14,013 nt of DNA from Microtetraspora glauca (GTDB lineage Bacteria > Actinomycetota > Actinomycetes > Streptomycetales > Streptomycetaceae). Below the pieces are notes generated by a model. It had not been told where the DNA came from and ran no database searches. It saw nothing but the letters and a program-made list of their open reading frames with translations. Each line of letters starts with the position of its first letter. Position 1 is the first letter of the stretch. The translations under genes and the position numbers were made by a program. This document shows, piece by piece, positions 1-6,715 of the stretch. The stretch covers positions 1 to 14,013 of the forward strand of contig JOFO01000090.1 in assembly GCA_000721275.1 (NCBI GenBank). The letters are read 5' to 3'.

Positions 1-13
1 CCTCACCCCGCCC

Positions 14-29
14 CGGGGGCGAACCCCCG
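14..29. terminator. Possible terminator hairpin near window start
   Basis: CGGGGG and CCCCCG pair around a CGAA tetraloop (6-bp stem). This would suit the end of a transcription unit lying to the left, but no coding region is visible in bases 1-205 and there is no T tract. Weak, structure-only call. Confidence 0.3.
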
Positions 30-150
30 CCCGTACCCCCCGCCCCAGCGGTCCCCGCCCCGCCCGCCCGCAGGGCGCCCCGTGTCCCTCCGCCGGGTCT
101 TCACGGCGCCCGACTTTCGGATCCGGGACCCGGCCTGAAATAGTTCCCCA

Positions 151-188
151 GGATGATTCGCCATCCCTAGGGCCCCCGCGACGGGGGC
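151..188 (+). promoter_or_regulatory. Two small inverted repeats in the leader of the FHA-ABC gene
   Basis: GGATG/CATCC (151-155 and 162-166) is followed by a 7-bp perfect hairpin, GCCCCCG-CGA-CGGGGGC (172-188). The second hairpin ends 5 nt before the GGGGGA that serves as ribosome binding site (194-199) for the start at 206. These could be an operator or a leader structure that affects translation. I could not assign a convincing -35/-10 pair upstream, so nothing more specific is claimed. Confidence 0.4.
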
Positions 189-205
189 GCATCGGGGGAC
201 ACACA

Positions 206-2779
206 GTGGGGCATGGAGTGCCAGAACTCGTACTCGAACTCAACGGCAGGACCTGGACGCTGGAGCCGTCCCGGTCGTACACCCTGGGCCGGGATCCCCA
301 GGGGGACCTGGTCATCGACGACGCCAGGGTCTCGTGGCGGCACGCCACGATCAGCTGGAACGGCCGGAGCTGGGTCATCGAGGACCACGGCTCCACCAAC
401 GGCACCTTCGTCGCCGGGCAGCGGCTCCAGCAGCTGGAGGTCGGCCCCGGCACCGTCGTCCACCTCGGCAACCCGACGGACGGCCCGCGCCTCGACCTCG
501 CCGCCGGCCAGACGGCCCAGGCCGCACAGGCCCAGGCACAGGCCGCCCAGGCCGCCCCGCACGCCGCGCACGTCGGCCACGCGGGACAGCAGCAGCCCCC
601 GCAGGGCGGCCACGTCCCGCACGGCGGCGCCCCGCAGCAGGACGCCTGGCAGCAGCCCGGCCACCACCAGCCGCAGGTGCCGCACCAGGGCTCGTACCCG
701 GCGCAGTACCCGGTCGAGCAGCCGGTCCAGAAGACCAACGCCGCCGCGGGGGCGTCGTCGGCCTACTCCGACCGCAGCCCGACCACCTTCCACCAGCTGG
801 CCCTCGGCCACGTGATGCGCATCGGCCGTGCGCTCGAGAACGAACTGGTCGTCTCCGACCTCCAGGTCTCGCGCCACCACGCCGAGTTCCACGCCACGCC
901 CGACGGCCGCATGGAGATCCGCGACCTCGGCTCGCACAACGGCACCTACGTCAACGGCCAGCCGATCCCCAAGGGCGGCACCGCCCTCCTCGGCCCGCAG
1001 GACATCGTCGGCGTCGGCCACTCCACCTTCCGGATCGTCGGCGGCCAGCTCGAGGAGTTCGTCGACACCGGCTCGGTCTCCTTCTCGGCCCGCCACCTCA
1101 CGGTCACCGTCGACGGCGGCAAGCAGATCCTCAAGGACGTCTCCTTCGGCGTCCCCGAGAAGTCGCTCATCGGCGTCATCGGCCCCTCCGGCTCCGGCAA
1201 GTCGACCCTCCTCAAGGCGCTCACCGGCTACCGGCCCGCCAACGAGGGCGACGTCCTCTACGACAACCGCAGCCTGTACAAGCAGTTCGCCGAGCTGCGC
1301 CAGCGCGTCGGTCTGGTCCCGCAGGACGACATCCTGCACAAGGAGCTGACCGTCCAGAAGGCGCTCAAGTACGCGGCCAAGCTCCGCTTCCCCGCGGACA
1401 CCAGTGAGCGCGAGCGCGCCGACCGCATCGACGAGGTGCTGCGCGAGCTCAAGCTCGACATCCACAAGGAGAAGAAGGTCACCTCCCTCTCCGGCGGCCA
1501 GCGCAAGCGCGTCTCGGTCGCCCTGGAGCTGCTGACCAAGCCGTCGCTGATCTTCCTCGACGAGCCGACCTCCGGCCTCGACCCGGGCATGGACCGCGAC
1601 GTCATGCAGCTGCTCCGCGGTCTCGCCGACGACGGCCGCACCGTCCTCGTCGTCACCCACTCCGTCGCCGAGCTCGCCCTCTGCGACAAGCTGCTCGTGA
1701 TGGCGCCCGGCGGCTCCGTGGCGTACTTCGGCCCGCCGGACGAGGCGCTGAACTTCTTCGGCTACTCCTCCTGGGCCGACGTCTTCTCCGCCTTCGAGAA
1801 CTACCGCGACTACGACTGGGCCGGCCGCTGGAAGGGCTCGCAGCACTACCAGCTGTACGCCGCCGACATCGACGCCGTCGCCGCCCAGCCCGTCCACATG
1901 CCGCAGCAGGCGATGTCCCGCCCGCCCAAGCCGCAGGGCTGGGGCTCCCAGCTGTGGACGCTGATCCGCCGCTACACCTCGGTGATCGCCTCCGACAAGG
2001 GCTTCCTCGCCCTCATGGTGATCCTCCCGGCGGTCATCGGCTCGGTCTCCGTCGTCATCCCCTCCGACTTCGGCCTCGCCCCGCCGACGCCCCCGGCCCG
2101 CTTCAACGGCGACGCCGGCATCATCATGCTGATCCTCACGGTCGGCATGTGCTTCTCCGGCGCGGCCAACTCCGTCCGAGAACTGATCAAGGAACGGGTC
2201 ATCTACGAACGGGAGCGCGCCACCGGCCTCTCCCGCTCGGCCTACCTGATGTCCAAGGTCATCGTCCTCGGCGTCATCACGGCCTTCCAGGGCGTCATCC
2301 TCTGCGCCATCGGCTTCGCCATCCGCGACCTGCCCGCCGAGGGCCTGCTCATGCCGCCGGCCGTCGAGCTCTGCCTCACCGTCATCGCGCTCGGCCTCAC
2401 CTCGATGATGGTCGGCCTGGTCATCTCCTCGCTGGTGAAGACCGCCGAGAAGACCATGCCGCTGCTGGTGATGTTCGCGATCGTCCAGGTCGTCTTCACC
2501 GGCATCCTCTTCAAGGTCTTCGGCTCGCCGGGCCTGGAGCAGTTCGCCTGGCTCATGCCGTCCCGCTGGGCCATCGCCGGCGCCGGCTCCACCCTCGACC
2601 TCGCGCACCTCATGGCGCCGTGGGACCCGAAGAACCCCACCGACCTGGACCCGCTGTGGGAGCACAGCGCCGGCCAGTGGGGCTTCAACATCGGCGTCCT
2701 GCTCGTCATGACCACCGTCCTCGGCGTCGTCGTCGCGCGCCTGCTGCGCCGCCACGAGCCCGAGGTCATGCGCAAGTAG
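206..2779 (+). CDS. FHA-FHA-ABC ATPase-ABC2 permease fusion exporter (Rv1747-like)
   Basis: This 857-aa protein carries a whole half-transporter plus phosphopeptide readers. FHA domain 1 spans about residues 10-80 (LGRD, SWRH, GSTNGT). An Ala/Gln/His/Pro-rich linker follows to about 190, then FHA domain 2 to about 285 (IGRA, SRHH, GSHNGT). The ATPase has Walker A GPSGSGKST at 326-334, LSGGQ at 428-432 and Walker B with D452/E453. About six membrane helices lie between 585 and 850. Domain order and length match Mycobacterium tuberculosis Rv1747, an exporter controlled by Ser/Thr kinase phosphorylation; by analogy it exports an envelope component, but the substrate is not readable here. GTG 206 was chosen for its GGGGGA site 6 nt upstream. 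GTG 218 in the same frame (protein starting VPELVLELNG) is a real alternative. No other transporter gene adjoins it. Confidence 0.9.
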   Translation: MGHGVPELVLELNGRTWTLEPSRSYTLGRDPQGDLVIDDARVSWRHATISWNGRSWVIEDHGSTNGTFVAGQRLQQLEVGPGTVVHLGNPTDGPRLDLAAGQTAQAAQAQAQAAQAAPHAAHVGHAGQQQPPQGGHVPHGGAPQQDAWQQPGHHQPQVPHQGSYPAQYPVEQPVQKTNAAAGASSAYSDRSPTTFHQLALGHVMRIGRALENELVVSDLQVSRHHAEFHATPDGRMEIRDLGSHNGTYVNGQPIPKGGTALLGPQDIVGVGHSTFRIVGGQLEEFVDTGSVSFSARHLTVTVDGGKQILKDVSFGVPEKSLIGVIGPSGSGKSTLLKALTGYRPANEGDVLYDNRSLYKQFAELRQRVGLVPQDDILHKELTVQKALKYAAKLRFPADTSERERADRIDEVLRELKLDIHKEKKVTSLSGGQRKRVSVALELLTKPSLIFLDEPTSGLDPGMDRDVMQLLRGLADDGRTVLVVTHSVAELALCDKLLVMAPGGSVAYFGPPDEALNFFGYSSWADVFSAFENYRDYDWAGRWKGSQHYQLYAADIDAVAAQPVHMPQQAMSRPPKPQGWGSQLWTLIRRYTSVIASDKGFLALMVILPAVIGSVSVVIPSDFGLAPPTPPARFNGDAGIIMLILTVGMCFSGAANSVRELIKERVIYERERATGLSRSAYLMSKVIVLGVITAFQGVILCAIGFAIRDLPAEGLLMPPAVELCLTVIALGLTSMMVGLVISSLVKTAEKTMPLLVMFAIVQVVFTGILFKVFGSPGLEQFAWLMPSRWAIAGAGSTLDLAHLMAPWDPKNPTDLDPLWEHSAGQWGFNIGVLLVMTTVLGVVVARLLRRHEPEVMRK

Positions 2780-2798
2780 CGGCCCCCGGAGCACCGAC

Positions 2799-2840
2799 GC
2801 CGGGAGGGCGGCACCCCGCACGGGGTGCCGCCCTCCCGGC
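2799..2840. terminator. Bidirectional terminator, 20-bp perfect stem
   Basis: Bases 2799-2818 and 2821-2840 are exact reverse complements separated by CA. The hairpin starts 20 nt after the stop of the FHA-ABC gene and 15 nt past the stop of the convergent transglycosylase gene, so it can terminate both. There is no T tract, as is common in Streptomyces. Confidence 0.85.
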
Positions 2841-2854
2841 ATGCTCGGGACGAC

Positions 2855-3643
2855 TCAGTACGCGCTGTTGACGTTGTCGATCGAGCCGTAGCGGTCGGCC
2901 GCGTAGTTGGCGGCGGCGACGATGTTGGCGACCGGGTCGTACTGGTCGAACTTCGTGCCCTTCACGTGGTACGCCTTGAAGGTCGGGTAGATCACCTGGA
3001 GCAGGCCCTTGGACGGAACGCCGTTGCGGGCGTTGATGTCCCAGTTGTTGATCGCGTACGGGTTGCCGCTGGACTCGCGCATGATGTTCTTGTGCAGGCC
3101 GTGGTACGTGCCCGGGATGTTGTGCTTGTCCATGATGTGCAGCGCCTCGCGGATCCAGCCGTCGAGGTTGTTCGCGAAGACCGGGGTCCGGGTGACCGAG
3201 CGGCTCGCGGCCGTCTTCTTCGCGGCGCGCTTCTTCGCGGCGGCGGTGGCCTTGGCCTTCGCGGCGGCCTTCGCCTCGGCGGCCCGCTTCTTCGCGGCGG
3301 CCTCGGCCTTGGCCTTCGCCGCGGCCTTCGCCTTCGCGGCCTTCGCCTTGGCGGCGGCCTCGGCCTTGGCCTTCGCCGCGGCCTCCTGCTTGGCCTTGAG
3401 GCCGATGGAGGTGTGCTGGTCGGTCAGGCTCGACGCCAGCGCCTTCGCCTGCGGGCTCGCGGCGTCATAGGACCACGCCACGCGCTGGCTGGTGTGCAGC
3501 GCCTGCGGCTCGGTCTCCGTCGAGCCGTTGCCGGGCACCAGGGAGAGCGTGATGGCGGCGGCGCCCAGGGCGGCCACACCGGCGATCGTGGCCTTGTGGG
3601 TCTTCTTCAGACCACGACTGTGGCCAGGGGTGTTCTGAGACAT
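2855..3643 (-). CDS. Secreted SLT-type lytic transglycosylase with Ala/Lys-rich linker
   Basis: The 262-aa protein has a basic N-terminus (GLKKTHK) and a hydrophobic stretch at about residues 18-36, which suggests a signal peptide or anchor. Residues 83-147 are almost only Ala, Lys, Glu and Arg in AKA/AAAKKR repeats, probably helical. The C-terminal ~105 residues form an SLT-like domain with ESSGNPYAIN (candidate catalytic Glu190), GLLQVIYPTF (213-222) and the closing helix with AANYAADRYG. By family it cleaves peptidoglycan glycan strands outside the membrane. The ATG at 3643 is preceded by AAGAGG 9 nt upstream. The protein ends right after the SLT fold with ...VNSAY. It is transcribed alone and convergent to the FHA-ABC gene. 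The basic linker may bind wall polymers; that is inference. Confidence 0.85.
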   Translation of the reverse strand: MSQNTPGHSRGLKKTHKATIAGVAALGAAAITLSLVPGNGSTETEPQALHTSQRVAWSYDAASPQAKALASSLTDQHTSIGLKAKQEAAAKAKAEAAAKAKAAKAKAAAKAKAEAAAKKRAAEAKAAAKAKATAAAKKRAAKKTAASRSVTRTPVFANNLDGWIREALHIMDKHNIPGTYHGLHKNIMRESSGNPYAINNWDINARNGVPSKGLLQVIYPTFKAYHVKGTKFDQYDPVANIVAAANYAADRYGSIDNVNSAY

Positions 3644-3720
3644 GCAGGACTACCTCTTCGAATCGCTGGGGGTCGCTGGGCCGGGGCGGCGCTGCGCCTG
3701 CTCGGCGGCGACGGGGGCAA

Positions 3721-3749
3721 TTCTTAGCGGCAGCAAAAACCCGAGGCAA
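3721..3749 (-). promoter_or_regulatory. Candidate sigma-70-type promoter of the transglycosylase gene
   Basis: On the minus strand TTGCCT (3744-3749) and TAAGAA (3721-3726) are separated by 17 bp, the best spaced -35/-10 pair in this intergenic region. Transcription would start near 3714, giving a leader of about 70 nt. I looked for a c-di-AMP (ydaO) riboswitch, which precedes many actinobacterial wall hydrolase genes, and did not recognise its conserved blocks. Confidence 0.4.
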
Positions 3750-3954
3750 AGGTGTGACGTACGATCCCGGGTAGTGGATCAGGGGCCGGTGTATACGCCC
3801 GAAACCACCCCGCTGGCCCGCTTCACCCCGCCCCGAACCACCCCGAAACGCTCCACTAGCGCGCTTCGTAAGTGACCTGGGTCCTATGCGCGGGCTCACA
3901 CGGGACGCGACACAACCTCACCGGACGTTGCGCCAGCAATGCGGACAGTGAGCC

Positions 3955-3976
3955 GTCTCCTCCTCCAGGAGGAGAC
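3955..3976 (+). repeat. 10-bp perfect hairpin with a buried AGGAGGAG
   Basis: GTCTCCTCCT (3955-3964) and AGGAGGAGAC (3967-3976) are perfect complements around CC. The right arm is an ideal Shine-Dalgarno sequence and the left arm resembles its 16S partner. No convincing start codon follows, so this is not a recognised gene start. It lies in the 550-bp gap between the divergent transglycosylase and histidine kinase genes and could be a terminator, an operator or part of an unannotated RNA. Confidence 0.5.
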
Positions 3977-4040
3977 CGCCCGGCACCGCCCTCCTCCTCT
4001 CGGAGAGGGGGCCGCGCTCCCGCGCCCCCGGGACATCTCC

Positions 4041-4061
4041 CACGCGCACGCGCGCGCGTGC
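4041..4061. repeat. Alternating purine-pyrimidine tract with 16-bp palindrome
   Basis: Twenty-one bases alternate pyrimidine and purine without a break (CACGCGCACG then CGCGCGCGTGC). The last 16 (4046-4061) form a perfect palindrome. Such CG/CA tracts are the classic sequence for Z-DNA or cruciform formation under negative supercoiling. It sits about 135 bp upstream of the histidine kinase start. Confidence 0.6.
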
Positions 4062-4160
4062 CCCTCCTACGTTTCCCTGGGGACTACGGGTCCTGGCGAC
4101 GCCCCCCGGTACGACGACCTAGGTCTCACGACCCGGTCCCTCGCCGTCCACAGCCCCATA

Positions 4161-4187
4161 CGGGGTGTCGCACCCCGCCGGTACGGT
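4161..4187 (+). promoter_or_regulatory. Predicted leaderless promoter and operator-like repeat for the kinase gene
   Basis: TACGGT (4182-4187) fits the actinobacterial -10 form TAnnnT and ends 6 nt before the ATG at 4194, so the transcript should begin at or next to the start codon. Directly upstream, where the -35 should lie, CGGGGTG-TCG-CACCCCG (4161-4177) is a 7-bp perfect inverted repeat that could be an operator. A further 10-bp palindrome, GACCTAGGTC, is at 4116-4125. Confidence 0.45.
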
Positions 4188-4193
4188 GAGGCC

Positions 4194-5339
4194 ATGAGTC
4201 ACCGACCCGGCTCCGGTCTCGCCGCCGTGAGCAGCGCGCTCCTGGCGATGAGCCGGCAGATGGAGGTCCGCGACGTCCTGAAGACGATCGTGGTCTCGGC
4301 CCGCGAGCTGCTCGACGCCGAGTACGCGGCGCTGGGCGTGCCCGACGACCACGGCGGCTTCGCCCAGTTCGTCGTCGACGGCGTCAGCGACGCGCAGTGG
4401 CGGGCCATCGGCCCCCTGCCCCGGCAGCACGGCGTGCTCGCCGCGATGCTCCACAAGGCCGAGCCGGAGCGGCTCGCGGACGTCCGCGAGGACCCCCGGT
4501 TCGGCGGCTGGCCCGACGCCCACCCCGAGCTGTCCGACTTCCTCGGCCTGCCCGTCCGGGACGGCGACGAGACCCTGGGCGCCCTCTTCCTCGCCAACAA
4601 GCGGTGCCCCAAGCCGGAGGGCGGCTGCGGCTTCACCGCCGAGGACGAGGAACTGCTCGGCATCCTGGCGCAGCACGCCGCCATCGCCCTCACCAACGCC
4701 CGGCTGTACGAGCGCAGCCGCGAGCTCACCATCGCCGAGGAGCGCTCCCGGCTCGCGCACGAGCTGCACGACGCCGTCAGCCAGAAGCTGTTCTCCCTCC
4801 GCCTCACCGCCCAGGCCGCCGCCGCGCTCGTCGACCGCGACCCGGCCCGCGCCAAGGGCGAGCTCCAGCAGGTCGCCGCCCTCGCCGCCGAGGCCGCCGA
4901 CGAGCTGCGCGCCGCCGTCGTCGAGCTCCGCCCGGCGGCCCTCGACGAGGACGGCCTCGTCCACACCCTCCGTACCCAGGTCCAGGTCCTCGACCGGGCC
5001 CACACCGCCACGGTCGTCTTCGACGGCTCCGGCGTCCGCGCCCTGCCCGCCGCCCAGGAGGAGGCCGTCCTCCGGGTGGCGCAGGAAGCCCTGCACAACG
5101 CGCTGCGGCACTCCGGGGCGGCCCGGGTCGCCGTCACCCTCGCCCGGCACGGCCAGGGCGCCCGGCTCACCGTCGCCGACGACGGCCGCGGCTTCGACCC
5201 GCGGGCGGTCCGCCGCGCCGGCCGCCACCTGGGCCTGGTGTCCATGCGCGACCGCGCCGCCGGAGTCGGCGGCGCCCTCACCGTGACCTCCGCCCCCGGC
5301 GAGGGCACCACGATCGAGATGGAGGTCCCCGGTGGCTGA
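4194..5339 (+). CDS. GAF-domain sensor histidine kinase, NarL-partner type (HisKA_3)
   Basis: The 381-aa protein is probably cytoplasmic, since no membrane segment is visible. A GAF sensor domain covers about residues 20-175. A HisKA_3 dimerisation domain follows, with AHELHDAVSQ containing the phosphoacceptor His192. The HATPase domain (about 285-380) has N box QEALHNALRHSG, G boxes DDGRGFDP and GLVSMRDRA, and a closing GEGTTIEMEVP. It should autophosphorylate in response to an unknown GAF ligand or redox signal and pass phosphate to the adjoining regulator. The frame is open upstream to 3939, but ATG 4194 is preferred: conserved-looking sequence begins there and a TAnnnT box lies 6 nt upstream. 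The stop overlaps the next gene by 8 nt, indicating translational coupling. Confidence 0.9.
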   Translation: MSHRPGSGLAAVSSALLAMSRQMEVRDVLKTIVVSARELLDAEYAALGVPDDHGGFAQFVVDGVSDAQWRAIGPLPRQHGVLAAMLHKAEPERLADVREDPRFGGWPDAHPELSDFLGLPVRDGDETLGALFLANKRCPKPEGGCGFTAEDEELLGILAQHAAIALTNARLYERSRELTIAEERSRLAHELHDAVSQKLFSLRLTAQAAAALVDRDPARAKGELQQVAALAAEAADELRAAVVELRPAALDEDGLVHTLRTQVQVLDRAHTATVVFDGSGVRALPAAQEEAVLRVAQEALHNALRHSGAARVAVTLARHGQGARLTVADDGRGFDPRAVRRAGRHLGLVSMRDRAAGVGGALTVTSAPGEGTTIEMEVPGG

Positions 5340-5976
5340 CAAGCCCATCCGCGTGCTCCTGGTCGACGACCACCAGGTCGTCCGCCGCGGCCTGCGCACC
5401 TTCCTGGAGGTCCAGGACGACATAGAGGTGGTCGGCGAGGCCGCCGACGGCGCCGAGGGCGTCGCCCGCGCCGAGGAGCTCCGCCCCGACGTCGTCCTCA
5501 TGGACGTGAAGATGCCCGGCACCGACGGCATCGAGGCCCTGAAGCGGCTCCGGGCCCTCGCCAACCCGGCGAAGGTGCTCGTCGTCACCAGCTTCACCGA
5601 GCAGCGCACGGTCGTCCCCGCGCTGCGCGCCGGCGCATCCGGATACGTCTACAAGGACGTCGACCCCGACGCCCTCGCCGGCGCGATCCGCTCCGTCCAC
5701 GCCGGGCACGTCCTGCTCCAGCCCGAGGTCGCCGGCGCCCTCCTCGCCCAGGACGAGCCCCAGGGCGGTACGGGCCGCGGCACCACCCTCACGGAGCGCG
5801 AGCGAGAGGTTCTCGGCCTGATCGCCGACGGCCGCTCCAACCGCGAGATCGCCCGTGCCCTGGTCCTCTCCGAGAAGACGGTGAAGACCCACGTGTCGAA
5901 CATCCTCATGAAGCTGGACCTCGCCGACCGCACCCAGGCGGCGCTCTGGGCGGTCCGCCACGGCCTCACCACCTGA
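5332..5976 (+). CDS. NarL/FixJ (LuxR-type HTH) response regulator
   Basis: The 214-aa protein has a receiver domain at about residues 5-122, with acidic pair Asp12/Asp13, phosphoacceptor Asp58 in LMDVKMPG and the conserved Lys in YVYKDVDPD. A LuxR-type helix-turn-helix lies at about 148-210 (LTEREREVLGLIADGRSNREIA, then SEKTVKTHVSNILMKL). It is a DNA-binding transcription regulator and the obvious partner of the histidine kinase, whose last 8 nt it overlaps (GTG start at 5332). The chaplin gene begins 154 nt downstream in the same direction, so it is a plausible target, but nothing in the sequence proves that. Confidence 0.92.
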   Translation: MADKPIRVLLVDDHQVVRRGLRTFLEVQDDIEVVGEAADGAEGVARAEELRPDVVLMDVKMPGTDGIEALKRLRALANPAKVLVVTSFTEQRTVVPALRAGASGYVYKDVDPDALAGAIRSVHAGHVLLQPEVAGALLAQDEPQGGTGRGTTLTEREREVLGLIADGRSNREIARALVLSEKTVKTHVSNILMKLDLADRTQAALWAVRHGLTT

Positions 5977-6086
5977 AACGCTCCGTTCACGCGCCGGGGC
6001 GCACGCCCGTTCAGAAGGTCATACCGTCGGGTGCACATCCCCCGTTCGGCGCAACCCGGCGGGGCGGGCGGCGTTCTCCATGGCGT

Positions 6087-6121
6087 GCTGCGGCGGACCT
6101 GCCGCAGCGATGACCAGGAGG
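6087..6121 (+). promoter_or_regulatory. Leader hairpin and strong ribosome binding site of the chaplin gene
   Basis: GCTGCGGC (6087-6094) and GCCGCAGC (6101-6108) form an 8-bp perfect stem with a 6-nt loop. It ends 7 nt before AGGAGG (6116-6121), which is 9 nt from the GTG at 6131. The strong site decides the start: upstream in-frame ATG codons (6080, 6110) lack one. The hairpin may stabilise the mRNA or tune translation. Confidence 0.55.
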
Positions 6122-6130
6122 AAATACCAA

Positions 6131-6373
6131 GTGAAGAACCTCAAGAAGGCCGCTGCCCTCACCATGGTCGCCGGTGGCATCGTCGCCGCCGGTGCCGGTG
6201 TCGCCTCCGCCCACGGCGCCGAGGCCGACGGCAAGGCCCTCAACTCCCCGGGTGTCGCCTCCGGCAACCTGGTGCAGGTCCCGGTCCACGTCCCCGTGAA
6301 CGCCTCCGGCAACACGGTCAACGTGATCGGCCTGCTCAACCCCGCCTTCGGCAACGGCGCCTTCAACGGCTGA
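6131..6373 (+). CDS. chpE: Short chaplin without cysteines (ChpE-type)
   Basis: The 80-aa precursor has a signal peptide (basic KNLKK start, hydrophobic core, likely cleavage after VASA at residue 27). One chaplin domain covers about residues 36-78 (SPGVASGNLVQVPVHVPVN, GNTV, VIGLLNPAFGN). Chaplins are secreted amyloid-forming surfactants that coat aerial hyphae and let them leave the aqueous phase. Most short chaplins have two Cys, in VCGNTV and the C-terminal tail; here these read ASGNTV and FGNGAFNG. That lack, plus the KNLKKAAA-TMVAGG start, matches Streptomyces coelicolor ChpE as I recall it. GTG 6131 follows AGGAGG by 9 nt. It lies 154 nt after a two-component regulator gene and has its own terminator. 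Confidence 0.9.
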   Translation: MKNLKKAAALTMVAGGIVAAGAGVASAHGAEADGKALNSPGVASGNLVQVPVHVPVNASGNTVNVIGLLNPAFGNGAFNG

Positions 6374-6386
6374 CCCGCCCCGGCGA

Positions 6387-6416
6387 AGGCCCCCGGAACC
6401 CTCCCTCCGGGGGCCT
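6387..6416 (+). terminator. Terminator of the chaplin gene
   Basis: AGGCCCCCGGA (6387-6397) pairs perfectly with TCCGGGGGCCT (6406-6416) around an 8-nt loop, starting 13 nt after the chaplin stop. There is no T tract. Confidence 0.8.
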
Positions 6417-6470
6417 CCCCATGCCCCCACCAGGGAAACGCCTCACCCACCCCGCCCCGTCCCCCTGCCC

Positions 6471-6485
6471 GCGGACGCCGTCCGC
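6471..6485 (-). terminator. Duplicated terminator hairpin of the relic gene end
   Basis: GCGGAC-GCC-GTCCGC is a 6-bp stem lying 20 nt beyond the stop codon of the relic copy (minus strand). It corresponds to the hairpin at 6678-6696 behind the intact gene, so the duplicated unit includes the 3' untranslated end. Confidence 0.5.
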
Positions 6486-6505
6486 CAGAACCCGCGGCAC
6501 CGGGT

Positions 6506-6610
6506 TCAGTAACCTCGCTCCCGCTCCTCGACCCACGCGTTGTACGCCGCGACCTGCGCCCGGCGCGCCACCCGCTCCACCGGCGCCAGCACCGCCCCCC
6601 GCGCCGCCAG
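6506..6610 (-). pseudogene. Relic copy of the C-terminus of the neighbouring unknown protein
   Basis: Read on the minus strand, this stretch encodes AARGAVLAPVERVARRAQ, then VAAYNAWVEERERGY and a stop. That is the C-terminus of the protein at 6716-7507, except that one Glu-Arg pair is missing. All five base substitutions I count are synonymous (Arg CGA/CGG, Arg CGG/CGC, Arg CGG/AGG, Val GTG/GTC, Arg CGG/CGA). It has no ribosome binding site, and the open frame upstream (6611-6679) does not resemble the parent. It is best read as a gene-end remnant, not an expressed gene. Confidence 0.8.
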
Positions 6611-6677
6611 CCCCTCCCTCCGACCGCGTCCCTCGCGCCGCTCGGCGCCGGGGCGCCTCGCGGGCTTCGGGACGCTG

Positions 6678-6696
6678 CGGCGGACGCCGTCCGCCG
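6678..6696 (-). terminator. Terminator hairpin behind the unknown-function gene
   Basis: CGGCGGAC-GCC-GTCCGCCG is an 8-bp perfect stem with a 3-nt loop, 19 nt past the minus-strand stop codon at 6716. Confidence 0.6.
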
Positions 6697-6715
6697 GGGG
6701 CGGCGGGGACCGGAG

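Noticed and set aside
167..2842. Very long minus-strand frame opposite the FHA-ABC gene
   Set aside because: It is the mirror of a GC-rich gene with G/C third positions. Its translation is low-complexity (Ala, Gly, Asp, Arg, Val) with no domain, while the plus strand gives an exact FHA-ABC protein.
3203..3400. DNA repeat array such as CRISPR
   Set aside because: The repetition follows the codons of an Ala/Lys-rich linker inside a gene, with no constant repeat and unique spacers.
3644..3900. c-di-AMP (ydaO) riboswitch before the transglycosylase gene
   Set aside because: Actinobacterial wall hydrolase genes often have one, but I could not find its conserved sequence blocks. A covariance-model search would decide.
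3939..4193. N-terminal extension of the histidine kinase
   Set aside because: The extension is Pro/Arg-rich with no domain and covers hairpins and the Z-DNA-like tract; ATG 4194 has a promoter box directly before it.
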